This document shows, in pieces, positions 47,521 to 58,318 of a stretch of DNA of 64,000 bases (positions are counted from its first letter, which is position 1; each line of letters starts with the position of its first letter). The stretch spans positions 699,189,501-699,253,500 of the forward strand of contig CM057454.1 in assembly GCA_016271365.2 (NCBI GenBank). Reading direction: 5' to 3'. The notes below the pieces were generated by a model that was not told where the DNA came from, made no database searches, and saw nothing but the letters and a program-made list of their open reading frames with translations. Source of the DNA: Neoceratodus forsteri. Taxonomy: Eukaryota; Chordata; Ceratodontiformes; Ceratodontidae. The translations under genes were made by a program, and so were the position numbers.

Positions 47521-48140
47521 AAGGACAAAGAAAGGGGGCCCAATAAAAAAAAAAACCTTAGACCAGCATACCATGAGCAGAAAACCCAACTGTGGCAAAC
47601 TCTGATGCACCAAGGACCCTGCACCAGATTTTGCAAAAAGCGGGATCTGACACCAACCCCCAGTTTGCTGCAAGCCATCCTGTGGGCCACACAACTTGCA
47701 CACATGAGGAGAATGCCATAAGCTATGGCACTGTTGGGGAGCAGTGGTGGCCATTGCAGGAACCTGCCAGTCATGCATCCGATGGCTGGCGTGGCCCATA
47801 GAGGGCTAGCTGGGGTGGCTTGTGGGGTGGAGCTGGACATGGATCCCAGACAGGAAGGTTATGGCTGCTCAGTGAACCATCTGCAAGCAGTTGCTGTGAA
47901 TGTCAGTGCAGGATGCTGCTGCTATTAGGGGGACTAGCCCACAGCTCTGACAAAAATTGAAACTGCAGCACACTCAAGCAGACATCATGGACTGCTACAT
48001 AGGAGGCAAAGCACATACTGTAGTTTATTTGCTCAGGAGTGACACATTCACCTCACTTGAAGCTACATATATTTGTCAACGCAGTATAAAATAAAAAACA
48101 AAAGTGCAGACTGCTCCTACATAGCAATTAGTATCCCAGC
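47521..48140. other. Unassigned region
   Basis: Starts after a short A-run, with overlapping open frames on both strands that show no recognised domain. The right end may belong to a Penelope-type terminal repeat, to judge from the hammerhead-like word that follows. Confidence 0.3.
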
Positions 48141-48168
48141 GTTTCAGCTCACAATGAGCCTTCATCAG
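48141..48168 (-). ncRNA. Hammerhead-like core, degraded
   Basis: On the minus strand: CTGATGA, then a hairpin with GGCTCA pairing to TGAGCT around a 3-base loop, then GAAAC. This is the conserved 5' half of a hammerhead core with stem II. The cleavage-site side and stem III are not recognisable and stem I has only about three pairs, so it is at most a relic. Similar words end some Penelope-like terminal repeats. Confidence 0.35.
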
Positions 48169-49542
48169 GGGGTGTGGTTGGAGGGACAGCAGCATCACAT
48201 TAAATACCACACATTATGTGATGTCATAAGACACCCTTATGCAACAGTGACTAACTTTAAAAAATAGTCATATATTTTCAATAAAATGTCATTAACAGCA
48301 TTCAAAATGTTATTTCAGTTTCACCATTCAGCATTGATTGTTATAACACAGGTCATGTTTACAACCCCTATTTTAATCTGCTGCCATTTAAAAGTCACCA
48401 ATAAGATAGAAAAATCAGAATGCTGAAACCTTGTCATGCGATCACTCTTATTTTATCCCTTCATTTTTATGCCTCAATTTTCAAGGTAATTGAGAATCCA
48501 CATGGACTCATAATCCAGCCAAAGACAGAGGTGACCAATATATGATCTCTGAAAGAGAAGAGGATAGGAAGGTCAGATAAGAGAATGAAGTCAGAAAATC
48601 TACTTCAGAAAAATGTATTCACATTTCCAATGCACTTCATATAGTGAACAAAAAATAATTACAGTACGCCTATCCTTTATTTCAAAAATGGCTTAAAGGA
48701 TACCTAAACAACATTTTGACAACAAACTATTCAAAAATCTGACCTCAAACAGGACTAAAGGAAATGCTGCTGAATTCGTTAATGCTAAAACTACATTTAT
48801 ATAAGTTACCTAAATGTGGTTTCAAAGCATTTGAAAAATGTAAAATCAGCCTTCCAATTTCAAAAACCTGCCTTACCTACTTCTTATAATGGCTGCCAAA
48901 TGAGTTAAGTGATGACATCATCGGAGCCAAGGTCAGAGAGCTATATGGCTCTTTATAGTGCTAACTAGTTCTTTTTTCCCTCTGTATATAATTATTTCAC
49001 CAAAATGGTTAAAACCATGTGCATTATTTAGATCAATATGCATGTTAGGCTATGGTTCTGTTCATTTTGTTTACTTTAACATGCTGAAATTGTGCTTTAA
49101 TCCTACCGACTTTCTCTTTGGCAAACCACGGAGTAGTACACATCTTGAATAACCTGGTGGTATAGTGGTTATGGCAGATCCAGGATGCTACAATGGGGTG
49201 CTGGGAGTGTGTGCACACTTGACGGCACTTTTTAACATATTTATGAAACCTTTATATTTTCTGCTACTATGCTTTTTAGTATGTTTTTGACTGAAACTGC
49301 AAATGTAATCAATATTTTTGAATGTAAACATTTGTACAATCAATAAATCAGACTTCTTCAACAAAGTGAAATGCAGCAGCAGCAGCAAGTGAGTACTTTA
49401 CAATGGGGGAGTTACAGCTGCACCCTTCACCACCCCATAGATCCACCACTTGTTTGTAGCAAAGTTTTTCTGTAGTCCAATGCCAGAGTTTATACTTTCT
49501 TGGAAATCAAAAATATGCTTGTCTTGTGTTCTCGTCTTTATC
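48169..49542. other. Unassigned AT-rich region
   Basis: No gene or repeat is recognised, apart from a short (AGC)n at 49372-49387 and a tRNA-Glu-like 5' half at about 49150-49165 with no B box after it. Confidence 0.4.
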
Positions 49543-49625
49543 CATGGGAAATAATAATAAGAATCGGTATTCATATAGTGCTTTCATACACATTGTATCC
49601 CAAAGTGCTTTGCAAGCAATGCTAG
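49543..49625 (+). repeat. Short dispersed-repeat tail
   Basis: An ATAATAATAAG run is followed by TATAGTGCTTTCATACAC and CCCAAAGTGCTTTGCAAGC. The wording resembles a conserved segment common at the ends of vertebrate SINEs and DNA elements (ATATAGCGCCTTTCA...CCCAAAGCGCTTTACA). Short and uncertain. Confidence 0.4.
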
Positions 49626-50537
49626 ACTGGTAGTGAAGTGACTGAATGTGTAGTGGCAGTCAATTCACACATTAATACCCATGCACATCATTATGCATGT
49701 CATTTAATAGTGCCTAATTATGGGTGGATTAGATCTTATATGGGTAGGAATGCTTATGTTTCCCCTTGTGCCCTACTGCTATCAGTGTGGCTTACCAGAA
49801 GATCATGTTTAATATTAATATGTAAAAATAACACAGGTGACTGTACTAACCTCATTCATGATGCAGAAGGGTAGTGAGCTCACCAGTTTTTGATGTGGGG
49901 AGCAGAAGTGAAGAATGAATGCCAGAGAGTGACTGAAGAGGCCATTCCAGCAGGGTACAGCTATAGTCAGGTTAGGGGAAGACAGGAAGGGGGATGTTTA
50001 GCAGATCATTGTGAGATCTGAAATGTATGATCACTACCTGACTGTGAATGAGAGCAGTCAGTGATGTCAAATACTCAGTGGCAGGGCTGCACTTAAAGTG
50101 TTACTTGAATTCAGTGTAGGGAGATTACCCTAAGGCGGGGGGTGACATTTGTTAGGACAGTATTGAGGGAGCTGTGTATAGATCATTCAAGATTTAGAAG
50201 GGTGGAAGCCAACCAGCTCGCATTGTGGAGTAGGGCATTAAAAAGTACTGAAGAAGATTTGCAGGGAACTGCCCTGTGGGATTCTGCAGATCACAGGTAA
50301 AGGAGTAGACTGACACTGGAAGTCTGGTGGATTCACTCAATAATAATAATATTGTTATCCATAGTAAGTACAGCCCTTATTAGGGCATGAACAGCAGTTT
50401 TTCTGGTGAGTCCTGAGGCTTATTGCTTGGCCCTCCATGAAGACCCAATTGTTGGTTCATGAGGTGGGACAAAAACACAACAGGGGAACTGTACACGCTG
50501 CCTTCACCGTGCAGAAGGGTGGAGAGAAAGTGAAGTC
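49626..50537. other. Unassigned region
   Basis: No coding or repeat structure recognised. A short (AAT)n lies at about 50340. The Penelope-like coding remnant starts at the right edge, so part of this may be older flanking DNA. Confidence 0.35.
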
Positions 50538-51486
50538 ATGACAGATGTATACAGTAAGGATGTGGATGGCAACACCTTGCTTTATGCATTGAGTTGCCAT
50601 CCACGCCATACAGTATTAAACATTCTGAAAGAGCAGTTTTTGAGAATAAGGAGAAACTGCTCCACAGTAGGAACATTTGAGGAAGGGGCTACAGACCTGA
50701 ATATAAGACTGCTAGAAAGGGGTTATGCAAAACAGGTGGTGGAAAATGCTTGGAAGTCTGCCAGTGAAATAGATAGAGACACCCTCTTACAGGACAGGCA
50801 GAGCGAGAACAGCTCCAGAGACAGATTTCACTATGTGACCACCTTCTCAGCACATGCAGGAGAAGTTGAAAGAATTATCAAAAAACACTGGTTAGTTTTG
50901 GCTAGTGACAAGGGCTTGCAAGCAGCTACATTTTCCCTTCCTGTGATGTCATGCAGGCATGCACCCACCTGGAGAGATAACTTAGTGAGAAGCCACTTTG
51001 TGGCTAAATAAGATTGAAATTGGCTTAACAGAAATGTGGGGTGCTTTCAGTACAAAAAACACCTAGCTTATATGCACATTGTAGCTGGTAAGAACTTTTC
51101 AGGTATACACAGTGAGCAGAATTTTGAAGTTAGGCAGCTGATAACTAGCAGCACAGAATTATCTAGCGAGGTACAGCTGCAATTGTTTTTATGTTGGCAA
51201 AACAGAGACAATTCAGAGCAAGAGTAAATGAACGTGACAAAGCAATTGAAAGAAAGGATGTTAGCTATGCTACAGCAGCCCATATTGCAGAAAATACTGA
51301 CACTTCAGTGAATACTTTCAAATTCATGGGTATAGAAAAAGATTTTCATAAGATAACCCAAGGGGTGGTAATTTCAGGAACAAAATCCTAAAGGAAGAAA
51401 ATGAATGGATATTGAGACTGAATACTCTCAAGTACCAAGGACTCAATGCTGGATTTGAACTTAGACCTTATTTAGAAGATAGATAA
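50538..51486 (+). pseudogene. Penelope-like element: post-RT linker and GIY-YIG region
   Basis: 5'-truncated. The first frame (to 51011) starts at the end of RT with GNTLLYALSCHPRHTVLN, then FLRIRRNCSTVGTFEEG and RLLERGYAKQVVENAW, the typical Penelope thumb region, and then TWRDNLVRSHFVAK. After a frame change come WLNRNVGCFQYKKH, FEVRQLITSSTEL and then the nuclease part: RQFRARVNERDKAIERKD, AAHIAENTD, FKFMGIEKD and a final ENEWILRLNTLKYQGLN ending at 51486. The GIY-YIG catalytic first motif is degraded. Penelope proteins pair RT with a GIY-YIG nuclease for insertion. Frameshifts near 51011, 51190 and 51390. Confidence 0.85.
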
Positions 51487-51771
51487 AATTAGTTTGGCTT
51501 TTGTGTGTGTTTTTTTTTGTATATGTTGCACTTTATATGCTAGTTGAACTTTGCAAGCTTGTTTCACTTTATATGTGTTTAATGCACTATTTTATATGCA
51601 CTGTTTACACTGCGATCCAGTCCCATGTTTTATTCATCTGAATACTGACATCAATGAAATCTTAATTCTCTTAACAAGGTGACCAATGAATTTTAATTTC
51701 TTTGTGATATACCGTAGTTCTGATGTTGTCTAATTGGAAAGTATAACATGTTTGGTTAGTATCCAGTTTTT

Positions 51772-51817
51772 TAGCCTTTGATAAAGGATTGAGAACAATC
51801 TGAAATGCATCAGGCTA
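51772..51817 (+). ncRNA. Hammerhead-ribozyme-like motif of Penelope element
   Basis: A type I hammerhead layout is seen: stem I TAGCCT/AGGCTA (51772-51777 with 51812-51817), core TTGATAA in place of CTGATGA, stem II GGATTG-AGAA-CAATCT, GAAA, then a self-complementary ATGCAT as a minimal stem III, and ATC as cleavage triplet before stem I closes. Both core changes (C3 to U, G8 to A) are transitions and would keep a pair between the two positions. Penelope-like elements are known to carry minimal hammerheads. It lies about 285 bp after the Penelope stop. Confidence 0.55.
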
Positions 51818-52009
51818 GGCCTCGCCTGGTGTAGCAGTTGAAGTTATGTAAAATAAAGCTTTTTTACTTTGCTAGCTCCAGTGTCCATGCTAATTTGGGG
51901 TAGTGGATGCAACAGTTTCTTTGAAGTTGGATGTCTTGTATTTACTGGTGAGCACCACTAAACTTATGCATATTCTTTTGGAAGTTTAAATATAAAGTTT
52001 ATAGGCCCC

Positions 52010-52850
52010 TCGGCCAATTTTAGAGGAAACATAAACCTATTCGCCAGACGTGGGCTACACTTAAACAAACTAGCAGCTAGAATCTTGTGTAATTCCTTAA
52101 GCTCTGCCCTCACAAACCTGACTTTAAACTAAACAAGAAGGGGGAAAAGTGGGTGGAACAGTTGAAGAATTTACATGATGGGGTAAAAACCATGCAAAAT
52201 CTCCTAGTTCAGACCAAGGGCATAAATGAATTGAAATACACACTAATTAATGTTAGGAGCCTAAGACACAAAATGAATGTACTTACTGCACTTGCCATCA
52301 TGCACAATTCCACCATAATAGCTGTCACAGAAACATGGTGGGGTGACTGACAGAGACAACTGGGGTGAATACATATCAAGCTATAATCTCTATAATAAAG
52401 ACAGAGATCATACAAAAGAAGGAAGGTGACATTATTTATTAAAGAAGGGCTGCAAACATGCAATATCTCTAATAAAATAATGGTACATAACATAGTTAAA
52501 GAAACTCTTTGACTAAAAAAAAACATGGCTAATACTAGCACAATAATTGTGGGAGTCTGCTACAGACCCCTGGACACCTCAGCAGAAGGAACTGCTGCTA
52601 TAACCAAAAGAATGAGACAGCCTGAGAATTGGGAGGCATTGTCTTCATGGGTGATTTTAATTTAGTTGACACAGACTGGATAAAGTCAGAAGCGCACTTC
52701 TCTGCAGGTAGCTGCCTGAGTAACAAAATGGAACTACATCTAAAACAACATGTTAGTTATCCAACAAGAAATGACAACATTTTAGATCTTTTATTTTGCT
52801 GGCCAGGTAGGGATACTAGAACAAGTCCTTTTTCAGGTCTTACCCAACAT
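52010..52850 (+). pseudogene. CR1-group fragment: ORF1 end and endonuclease
   Basis: Starts with ARRGLHLNKLAARIL, the end of a CR1-type ORF1 esterase (Asp/His block, Asp lost). The endonuclease follows at 52230 with TLINVRSLRHKMN, IIAVTETWW, a VCYRP block near 52555, GDFNLVDTDW at about 52645 and NDNILDLLF. Two frame changes lie between. It ends where a minus-strand L2-group LINE begins. Its subfamily is different from the CR1 at 11.8 kb. Confidence 0.75.
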
Positions 52851-55046
52851 AAAATAATGACACAATCACAATTACACAAATATATACATAAAATACATTA
52901 TAAAAAAATGTACAAACTTCCAGTTCCTGTAAATAACTTTTAAAACGAACTTTAAAAGTTTGTAAAGAAGAAGTAGATCTTAAATTATCAGGAAGTACAT
53001 TCCAAAATAGGGGAGCAGCAACTGAAAAAGAGCAAAACCCAGCTTTATATCTATGTGGCATAGTTTGTAAAACTGTCCCTTTAAATTATCTCAAATTTAA
53101 ACTAGTAGACCAAATTGAAACAAAATCCACTAAAGGAAACAAACTTTTAGAAAAAATAGATATAAAAATTAAACAACCAAAAAAATAAGCAAATCTAGAT
53201 TTAGGAGCTAACCAACCAAGTCAAGAATACAACAAACAATGATAGGTGATGTATGTAAAGGAAAATCAAGAACAAAATGACATATATTATTATAAACAAG
53301 AGTAAGGGCAGTACTTTCTTTCACAGATAACTTAAATTACAAACTAACAACATAATTCAAATGGGACAACATAATCCCAGTGGCCATGGGTCTTCAAGTA
53401 TCTACAGAGAAACATTTTTTTTAAATCTATATAACAATCCCAGTTTTTGATTTACTGCTCTACAAACAGTTTTCACCTAGGGCAGAAAAGTTAAGCTGGA
53501 ATCTAGCAAAACACCTGCATTTTTAAATTCATGAACTTGCTCAATTACTATCCCCTTTTCATCATGATTAGAAAGACAGGGGTTGTCCTTTAGCAAAGCC
53601 AGGGACCCAAACAGCAATGTTTTAGTTTTTTTTTAACATTAAGGATTAGAGAATTAGCCACATACCAATTGTAAACATCAACAAATTCCTATGCCACAGA
53701 AGGAGTTAATTGAGAAATAGTTTCAGCTTGTGAAAAAAATAATTAAATCATCTGCAAATAATAATAGAAAAATCACACGATTTACAAAGCAATAGTAGCT
53801 GATTAATGAATAGGGAAAATAACAAGGATCACAACATTGAGCATTGTGGCACTACTGAATCAATCAGGTAAACAGAGGATACAGCAGCTCCAACATTACC
53901 AGTTTGATTCCTGTTCAACAGGTAGTCACTAAGCCAAGTAATCACATTCCTGGAGAAACCCAATTGACCCAGCTTAGAGCAGAGCAAGGAGTGATCAATA
54001 AGAGCAAATGCTTTGGTCAGGTCCATGAAAACTGGCCCCATCATAAGTCCATCATCAAAACCCTTGAGGGCGACATAAGTGAACCTAACCTAGGCAGTCT
54101 CTGTTTTTTTCTGAAAACCATGCTGCTGAGGACACAGAACATTGTTTGCTTCAAGATACAAGGAAATCTGGTTTGTGACTGTTTGTTCAAGTAATTTGCT
54201 CAAAGGATCCAAAATAGAAATTGGTCTGTTGTAGATTTCTTGGGATTAGGCACCACTCTGGCACGTTTCCAAGATGAAGGGAACCTGCCAGAAATCAAAC
54301 ACAAATCAAAAATTGAACAGAGGAGACCAGCAATAGAAGCAGCAATTTATCTTATAAAGCACCCATCTAACACCTTTCCATAGTCACTGTATCTGTTGGG
54401 AATGGTAAGTAATAATTTCAATACCTATTTTCTGGTGACTTTACAGAAGTAAAAGGTGGGCCTACCAAGTAGAGATTGTACAAAACAGGAGTATCTATTA
54501 ACTGAGTCAAGTTACAAGACTTAAAACATGCAAGATCAGAAAATGTGGAACCCAATAGATCAGATATTTCAATTGGATCAGTTACAACTCAATTGGGTGT
54601 GTTTAATTTTTCTGTGGTGTATTTTCCTTTGGAAGAAAGAAGATGACTAACAGAATCCCAAAAAGACTTTGGATGAGACCAATTCTCATCAAACTGTTTT
54701 TATAGAACTTATTTTTGGCATTCTTAACTAAAAAACTCACCTTGTTTCGTAAAAATCAATATATGTCCAAAGAAAAAGTTGAGGGGAATTGTTTGTAATT
54801 AGCCCAAGCCTGATTCCTAGCCTTAATTCAATCCATAAGATTAGTGGAAAATCATATGTTGCAAGTCCCTGTAACTCTGATCATGTGTAAGGGAAAAAAG
54901 TGATTCTGAATAGGTAGCAAATGCTGGCAAAAATAATCCAACACACACTCAAGATCTGGGCTAAACGACCAATCAATCTGAAACAGTTTTAACTATAAAG
55001 CAATAGAATCAATGGCATCACTACCATATCCTAAAATTAGTTTGCC

Positions 55047-55242
55047 CAACAATCTGTAGCCTGACATCAGAATCCCAAAATGCAAAATCCTGACAGTGGG
55101 ATTTCCCCCCCCACGGAGTTTGTTATCTTATTTGAAAGGGGTGCAGCTGAGGGGGCAAACCCCTCAAAACATGGAAAACAAGCAAAATCCCACTGTCTGG
55201 ATTTTGCATTTCGGGATTCTGGCGTCAGGCTACAGGGTGTTG
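55047..55242. mobile_element. MITE with ~55-bp terminal inverted repeats
   Basis: Left arm CAACAATCTGTAGCCTGAC... and right arm (reverse complement) CAACACCCTGTAGCCTGAC... match over about 55 bp with a few differences; shared inner words are AGAATCCC, AAATGCAAAATCC and GACAGTGGGATTT. The centre is short and has no coding capacity. It interrupts the L2-group endonuclease. Family unknown; no clear target duplication. Confidence 0.8.
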
Positions 55243-55464
55243 AGCTGATGAGTGTCAGGCTATCGTAGTATATCTGAATCAGCTTTCTTAAAATTCTGAT
55301 ACTGAATAAAGCGTGAAGGAACTTAAGGTCACTTAAAATTCAACACACTATAAGTGGCTTGATGATCACTTGTGGAATCTGGTAAAACCCCAGCAGATGA
55401 CACAATTTGAGGTCTATTGATAGCATCCCAATCTAAGATAAAAATGCTTTCCTGAGTGCAAATT

Positions 55465-56043
55465 CAATCCAGTAGTTTTTTTTTAATACTCCCACCCTGC
55501 ACTCTGGCCAATCCCTCTTTCAGGCCTCTCATGGACCTGCTCACCCAGTTGGTCCTGACCCCTCCACCCCACATCACAGCAAGCCCAGGTAACCCCGATG
55601 TATCTCTTCATTGGGTCGGTCCTTTACCTTCATAGGGGATGGGCCTTCTGGACATGACAATGATTCTGGGTGCTGCTGAGGTGGCAGATGGAGGTCCGGG
55701 AGCTCAGTGATGAGGGTCCAGGGAGGCCGTCACCCAATTGGCTAGGGTGTCATTTTCTCCCCGGGGGAGTGGCATGCCACAGACATCATGGCATCTACCA
55801 ACATCCACCATTCCCCAGTCATCTGAGGCCTGATGTCCTGCTGTGCTCCCAGCCTCTGCCAGGGGCCAGCAGGTGTTGGGCCACATCCCCACCCTCCCCC
55901 GGAGAAGGCCAGCTGTCCCTGAATCCTGCATCTTTCTCCCCACAGTTGGCCCTCCAGTGACCTGGGTCTATTCCCGAACCTGGGTCACTGGTGTTGCAGA
56001 TGGAAATCCAACCACTGCACCGATGGGCCTGCCAATCCAGTAG
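55465..56043 (-). mobile_element. Long tRNA-derived SINE with perfect target duplications
   Basis: Body 55476-56032 in minus orientation. On that strand a tRNA-like head at the 56032 end has an A-box-like TCGGTGCAGTGGTTGG and a B-box-like GGTTCGGGAATAG some 35-40 bp later. The other end is a run of nine A (T9 at 55476-55484). The 11-bp flanks CAATCCAGTAG are identical at 55465-55475 and 56033-56043. At 557 bp it is long for a SINE; the body after the head is GC-rich and unidentified. It splits the L2-group endonuclease, which reads on across the repaired site. Confidence 0.85.
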
Positions 56044-56556
56044 GTTCTGATATTAACTGTAGCAAATTATAAGGATGCAAAAATGTTTCAAGACCAAGAT
56101 CATCAGATGATAACCAATTTAAATTAACATCACCCATGAGAACAAAATCAGAAGCAGACATAAGTTCAGAATTCCTATCTAAAACCTCACTTAGTCCATT
56201 TAATCAACAGTGAGGGGGGGATATAAAGACAGCCAATAATTAAAAATGTTCTTCCAGCCAAAGTTAGGTGAATAAACTTCCAATCATTTGAGAAGTCAGA
56301 GTCATTGCTGCTACAGTGCTCATGATACTTAACTCAGTAGCATCTTTATAATTAACAGCAATCCCACCTCCTTTCTTTTTAACAGGTCTATCGGCCCTTA
56401 CAATGTTATACCCGGGATTTTATACAAGTTTTTAGAAATTGTAGGTTTCAGCTAAGATTCAGATAAAATAATTAAGTCAGGGGCATAGGACAGTAAAAGA
56501 TATTCAACCTTAGCTAATTTAGGAATTAAACTCCTATCATTGTCAAGACTCCTCAT

Positions 56557-56825
56557 CAGTGTCAGTGGCTCAGTAGGTAGCATATTCGCCTCTGAGACTG
56601 GGAGATCAGAGAGCTGTGGATTCATTTCCCACATCTGGCACTTGGGTTAATATCCCAGTACAGACACTGTAGTGCAGCATGAGAGGGGTGCTGCACTTTT
56701 GAGGTGCCATCTTTTGGATGAGACATTAAACTGAGGTCCCGTTTGCCTGGATTGGTGGTAGTGCAGGTGGATGTTAAAAATCTTATGGCACTTATCGAAA
56801 AGAGTAGGGGAAAATTTTATCGAAA
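56557..56825 (+). mobile_element. V-SINE-like tRNA-derived SINE
   Basis: The A box TGGCTCAGTAGG (56566-56577) and a degenerate B box GTGGATTCATTTCC (near 56620) form a tRNA-like head. A conserved body follows with GTGCTGCACTTTTGAGGTGC, GGATGAGACATTAAACTGAG and CACTTATCGAAAAGAGTAGG, wording I know from fish, coelacanth and shark SINEs of the V-SINE/HE type. The family name is from memory and should be checked. Confidence 0.7.
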
Positions 56826-57397
56826 AAAACTAAACATGTCATAACACAAGAACTTAAATAGATACACATAAACAACAAAAATTAACATAAACAACTGATC
56901 AAGATAGGTAAGTGTGACAACTTAATTATCTTTGATTAATCATCAAATTTTATCTTTCATAAATGGAACAGCTAACCATCTAAATTTCCACACAGCTACC
57001 GTCATATATTGATGTTCAAATTGACATTGTTTCATAATTTCCATTTCAATATTTCGTACAACTATCTCTGGGTCTTGGTATATCTGTTGTAATATAAATT
57101 TACATCTCACTTGCCAGAGAATAAACTTTATAAAGACAGTACTTATAGTAACATTTTAGGTGGTAAGACTAAATCAGCTGCACTAAAACCTCCCACCACT
57201 TCAGCATATGAAAGGATCCCCCAGTGGGGTTGTTTCCAGACTTTTTTCAATAATCTCCAAATTTCTTGTACAAATGAACAGTAAATCAAAAAATGTAGCA
57301 TAGATTCTTCCTGTTCCATATAGAATTGCAGTGGACACATTCTTTCTTCACATTTGTTATGCTTAGTATTCCCTTTTACACTTTAATGACCATGTGC
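56826..57397 (-). pseudogene. Tx1-like LINE ORF2, C-terminal part
   Basis: The minus-strand frame CPLQFYMEQEESMLHFLIYC, with FVQEIWRLL and SYAEVVGGF, is the Cys/His-bearing C-terminal segment of Tx1/L1-type ORF2. About 300 bp below it to 56826 is probable 3' UTR. The preceding part of ORF2 lies beyond the CR1 insertion at 57.4-58.3 kb. Confidence 0.75.
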
Positions 57398-58318
57398 ACT
57401 TAACCACACAAGATCTGTAACACAGTTGATACACAAGAGGGAGTAGAAAAGATCAGAAGGGACTTGGCAAGGTTGGAGGAATGGTCAGACATATGGCAAC
57501 TTAGATTCAATGCAAAGAAGTGCAAAGTAATGCACCTGGAAACAAAAACCCAGAAGAAGAGTACACAATAGCAGGGGAGGTACTAACAACAACAAAAATG
57601 GGACCTGGGGGTAGTCATATCAGATGACCTAAAGGTGGGTAAGCAATGTGAAAGTCAGTAAGGAGAGCCAGGGTGATACTGGGATGCATAGGAAGGGGCA
57701 TCACAAGTAGAAAAAGGGAAGTGGTTATCCCTCTATACAGACAGTTGGTGAGACCCCATCTGCAGTACTGTGTGCAGTTTTGGAGACCTCAGCTGTGCAA
57801 GGACATAGACAGGATGGAAGCAGTCCAAAGGAGGGCAACTAAAATGGTGCAGGGTCTGCAGCAGAAACCATATGAAGAGAGACTGAGAGAGCTTAATATG
57901 TATACTCTTGATGAAAGGAGGGATGGGGGGACATGATCGAAACTTTCAAGTACCTCAAGGGAATCAACAAAGTCCAGGAGCATAGCATCTTCCAGAAAAA
58001 GAGATGTGTGTGTGAGATGTGAAGGGGGCACAATTTAAAGATAGAGGGGGGATGTCTCAGGGGTAATGTGAGGACTTTTTCTTTTTCACAGAGAGAGTGG
58101 TGGATACATGGAACCGCCTCCTGAGGAGGTCGTTGGGTCTAAAACAGTGGGGGAATTCAAACATGCATGGGACAGACATAAGGCAATTATAGTGGGGGGT
58201 TGCAGGAAGTAGGCTGTTGGTTAACTAGAATCTGCAGCTTATCCAGTAGGTAGGGAAATGGGCAGACTGGGTGGTCCAAGTGGTCCTTATCTGCATTCAA
58301 AGTCTATGTTTCTATGCA
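57398..58318 (+). mobile_element. CR1 3' end, 5'-truncated
   Basis: Starts inside the RT (KICNTVDTQEG, LARLEEWSD), continues to LGCIGRGITSRKREV and LVRPHLQYCVQFWRPQL, and ends with the CR1 3' words GTGGTCCTTATCTGC and TTCTATG. TAACCA occurs at both sides, so a very short target duplication is possible. Inserted in the Tx1-like LINE in the opposite orientation. Confidence 0.9.

Larger units (their letters stand above)
52840..56556 (-). pseudogene. L2-group LINE ORF2 (endonuclease, RT, C-terminus)
   Basis: On the minus strand from 56556: endonuclease start (SLIPKLAKVEYLL, PDLIILSES, KKKGGGIAV), GDVNLNWL near 56130, LDWDAINRP near 55440 and SDHQATYSV at 55360; linker NQAWANYKQFP near 54810; RT with VFMDLTKAFALIDH and GFSRNVITWLSDYL (54040-53900) and an intact FADD near 53755; C-terminus VAAPLFWNVLPDNLRS near 53010. 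Stops are frequent. A MITE (55.05 kb) and a SINE (55.48 kb) interrupt it, and its 5' end is cut by a V-SINE-like element. Confidence 0.85.

Noticed and set aside
49148..49200. tRNA-Glu-like 5' half (CTGGTGGTATAGTGGTTA)
   Set aside because: No anticodon arm or B box follows; at most a scrap of a tRNA-derived SINE.
50538..51011. A possible host exon (157-codon ORF)
   Set aside because: The residues match the thumb and linker region of Penelope-like proteins, and the GIY-YIG part follows.
55670..56043. Overlapping GC-rich ORFs on both strands
   Set aside because: They lie within the SINE body; no domain, and both strands are open because of base composition.
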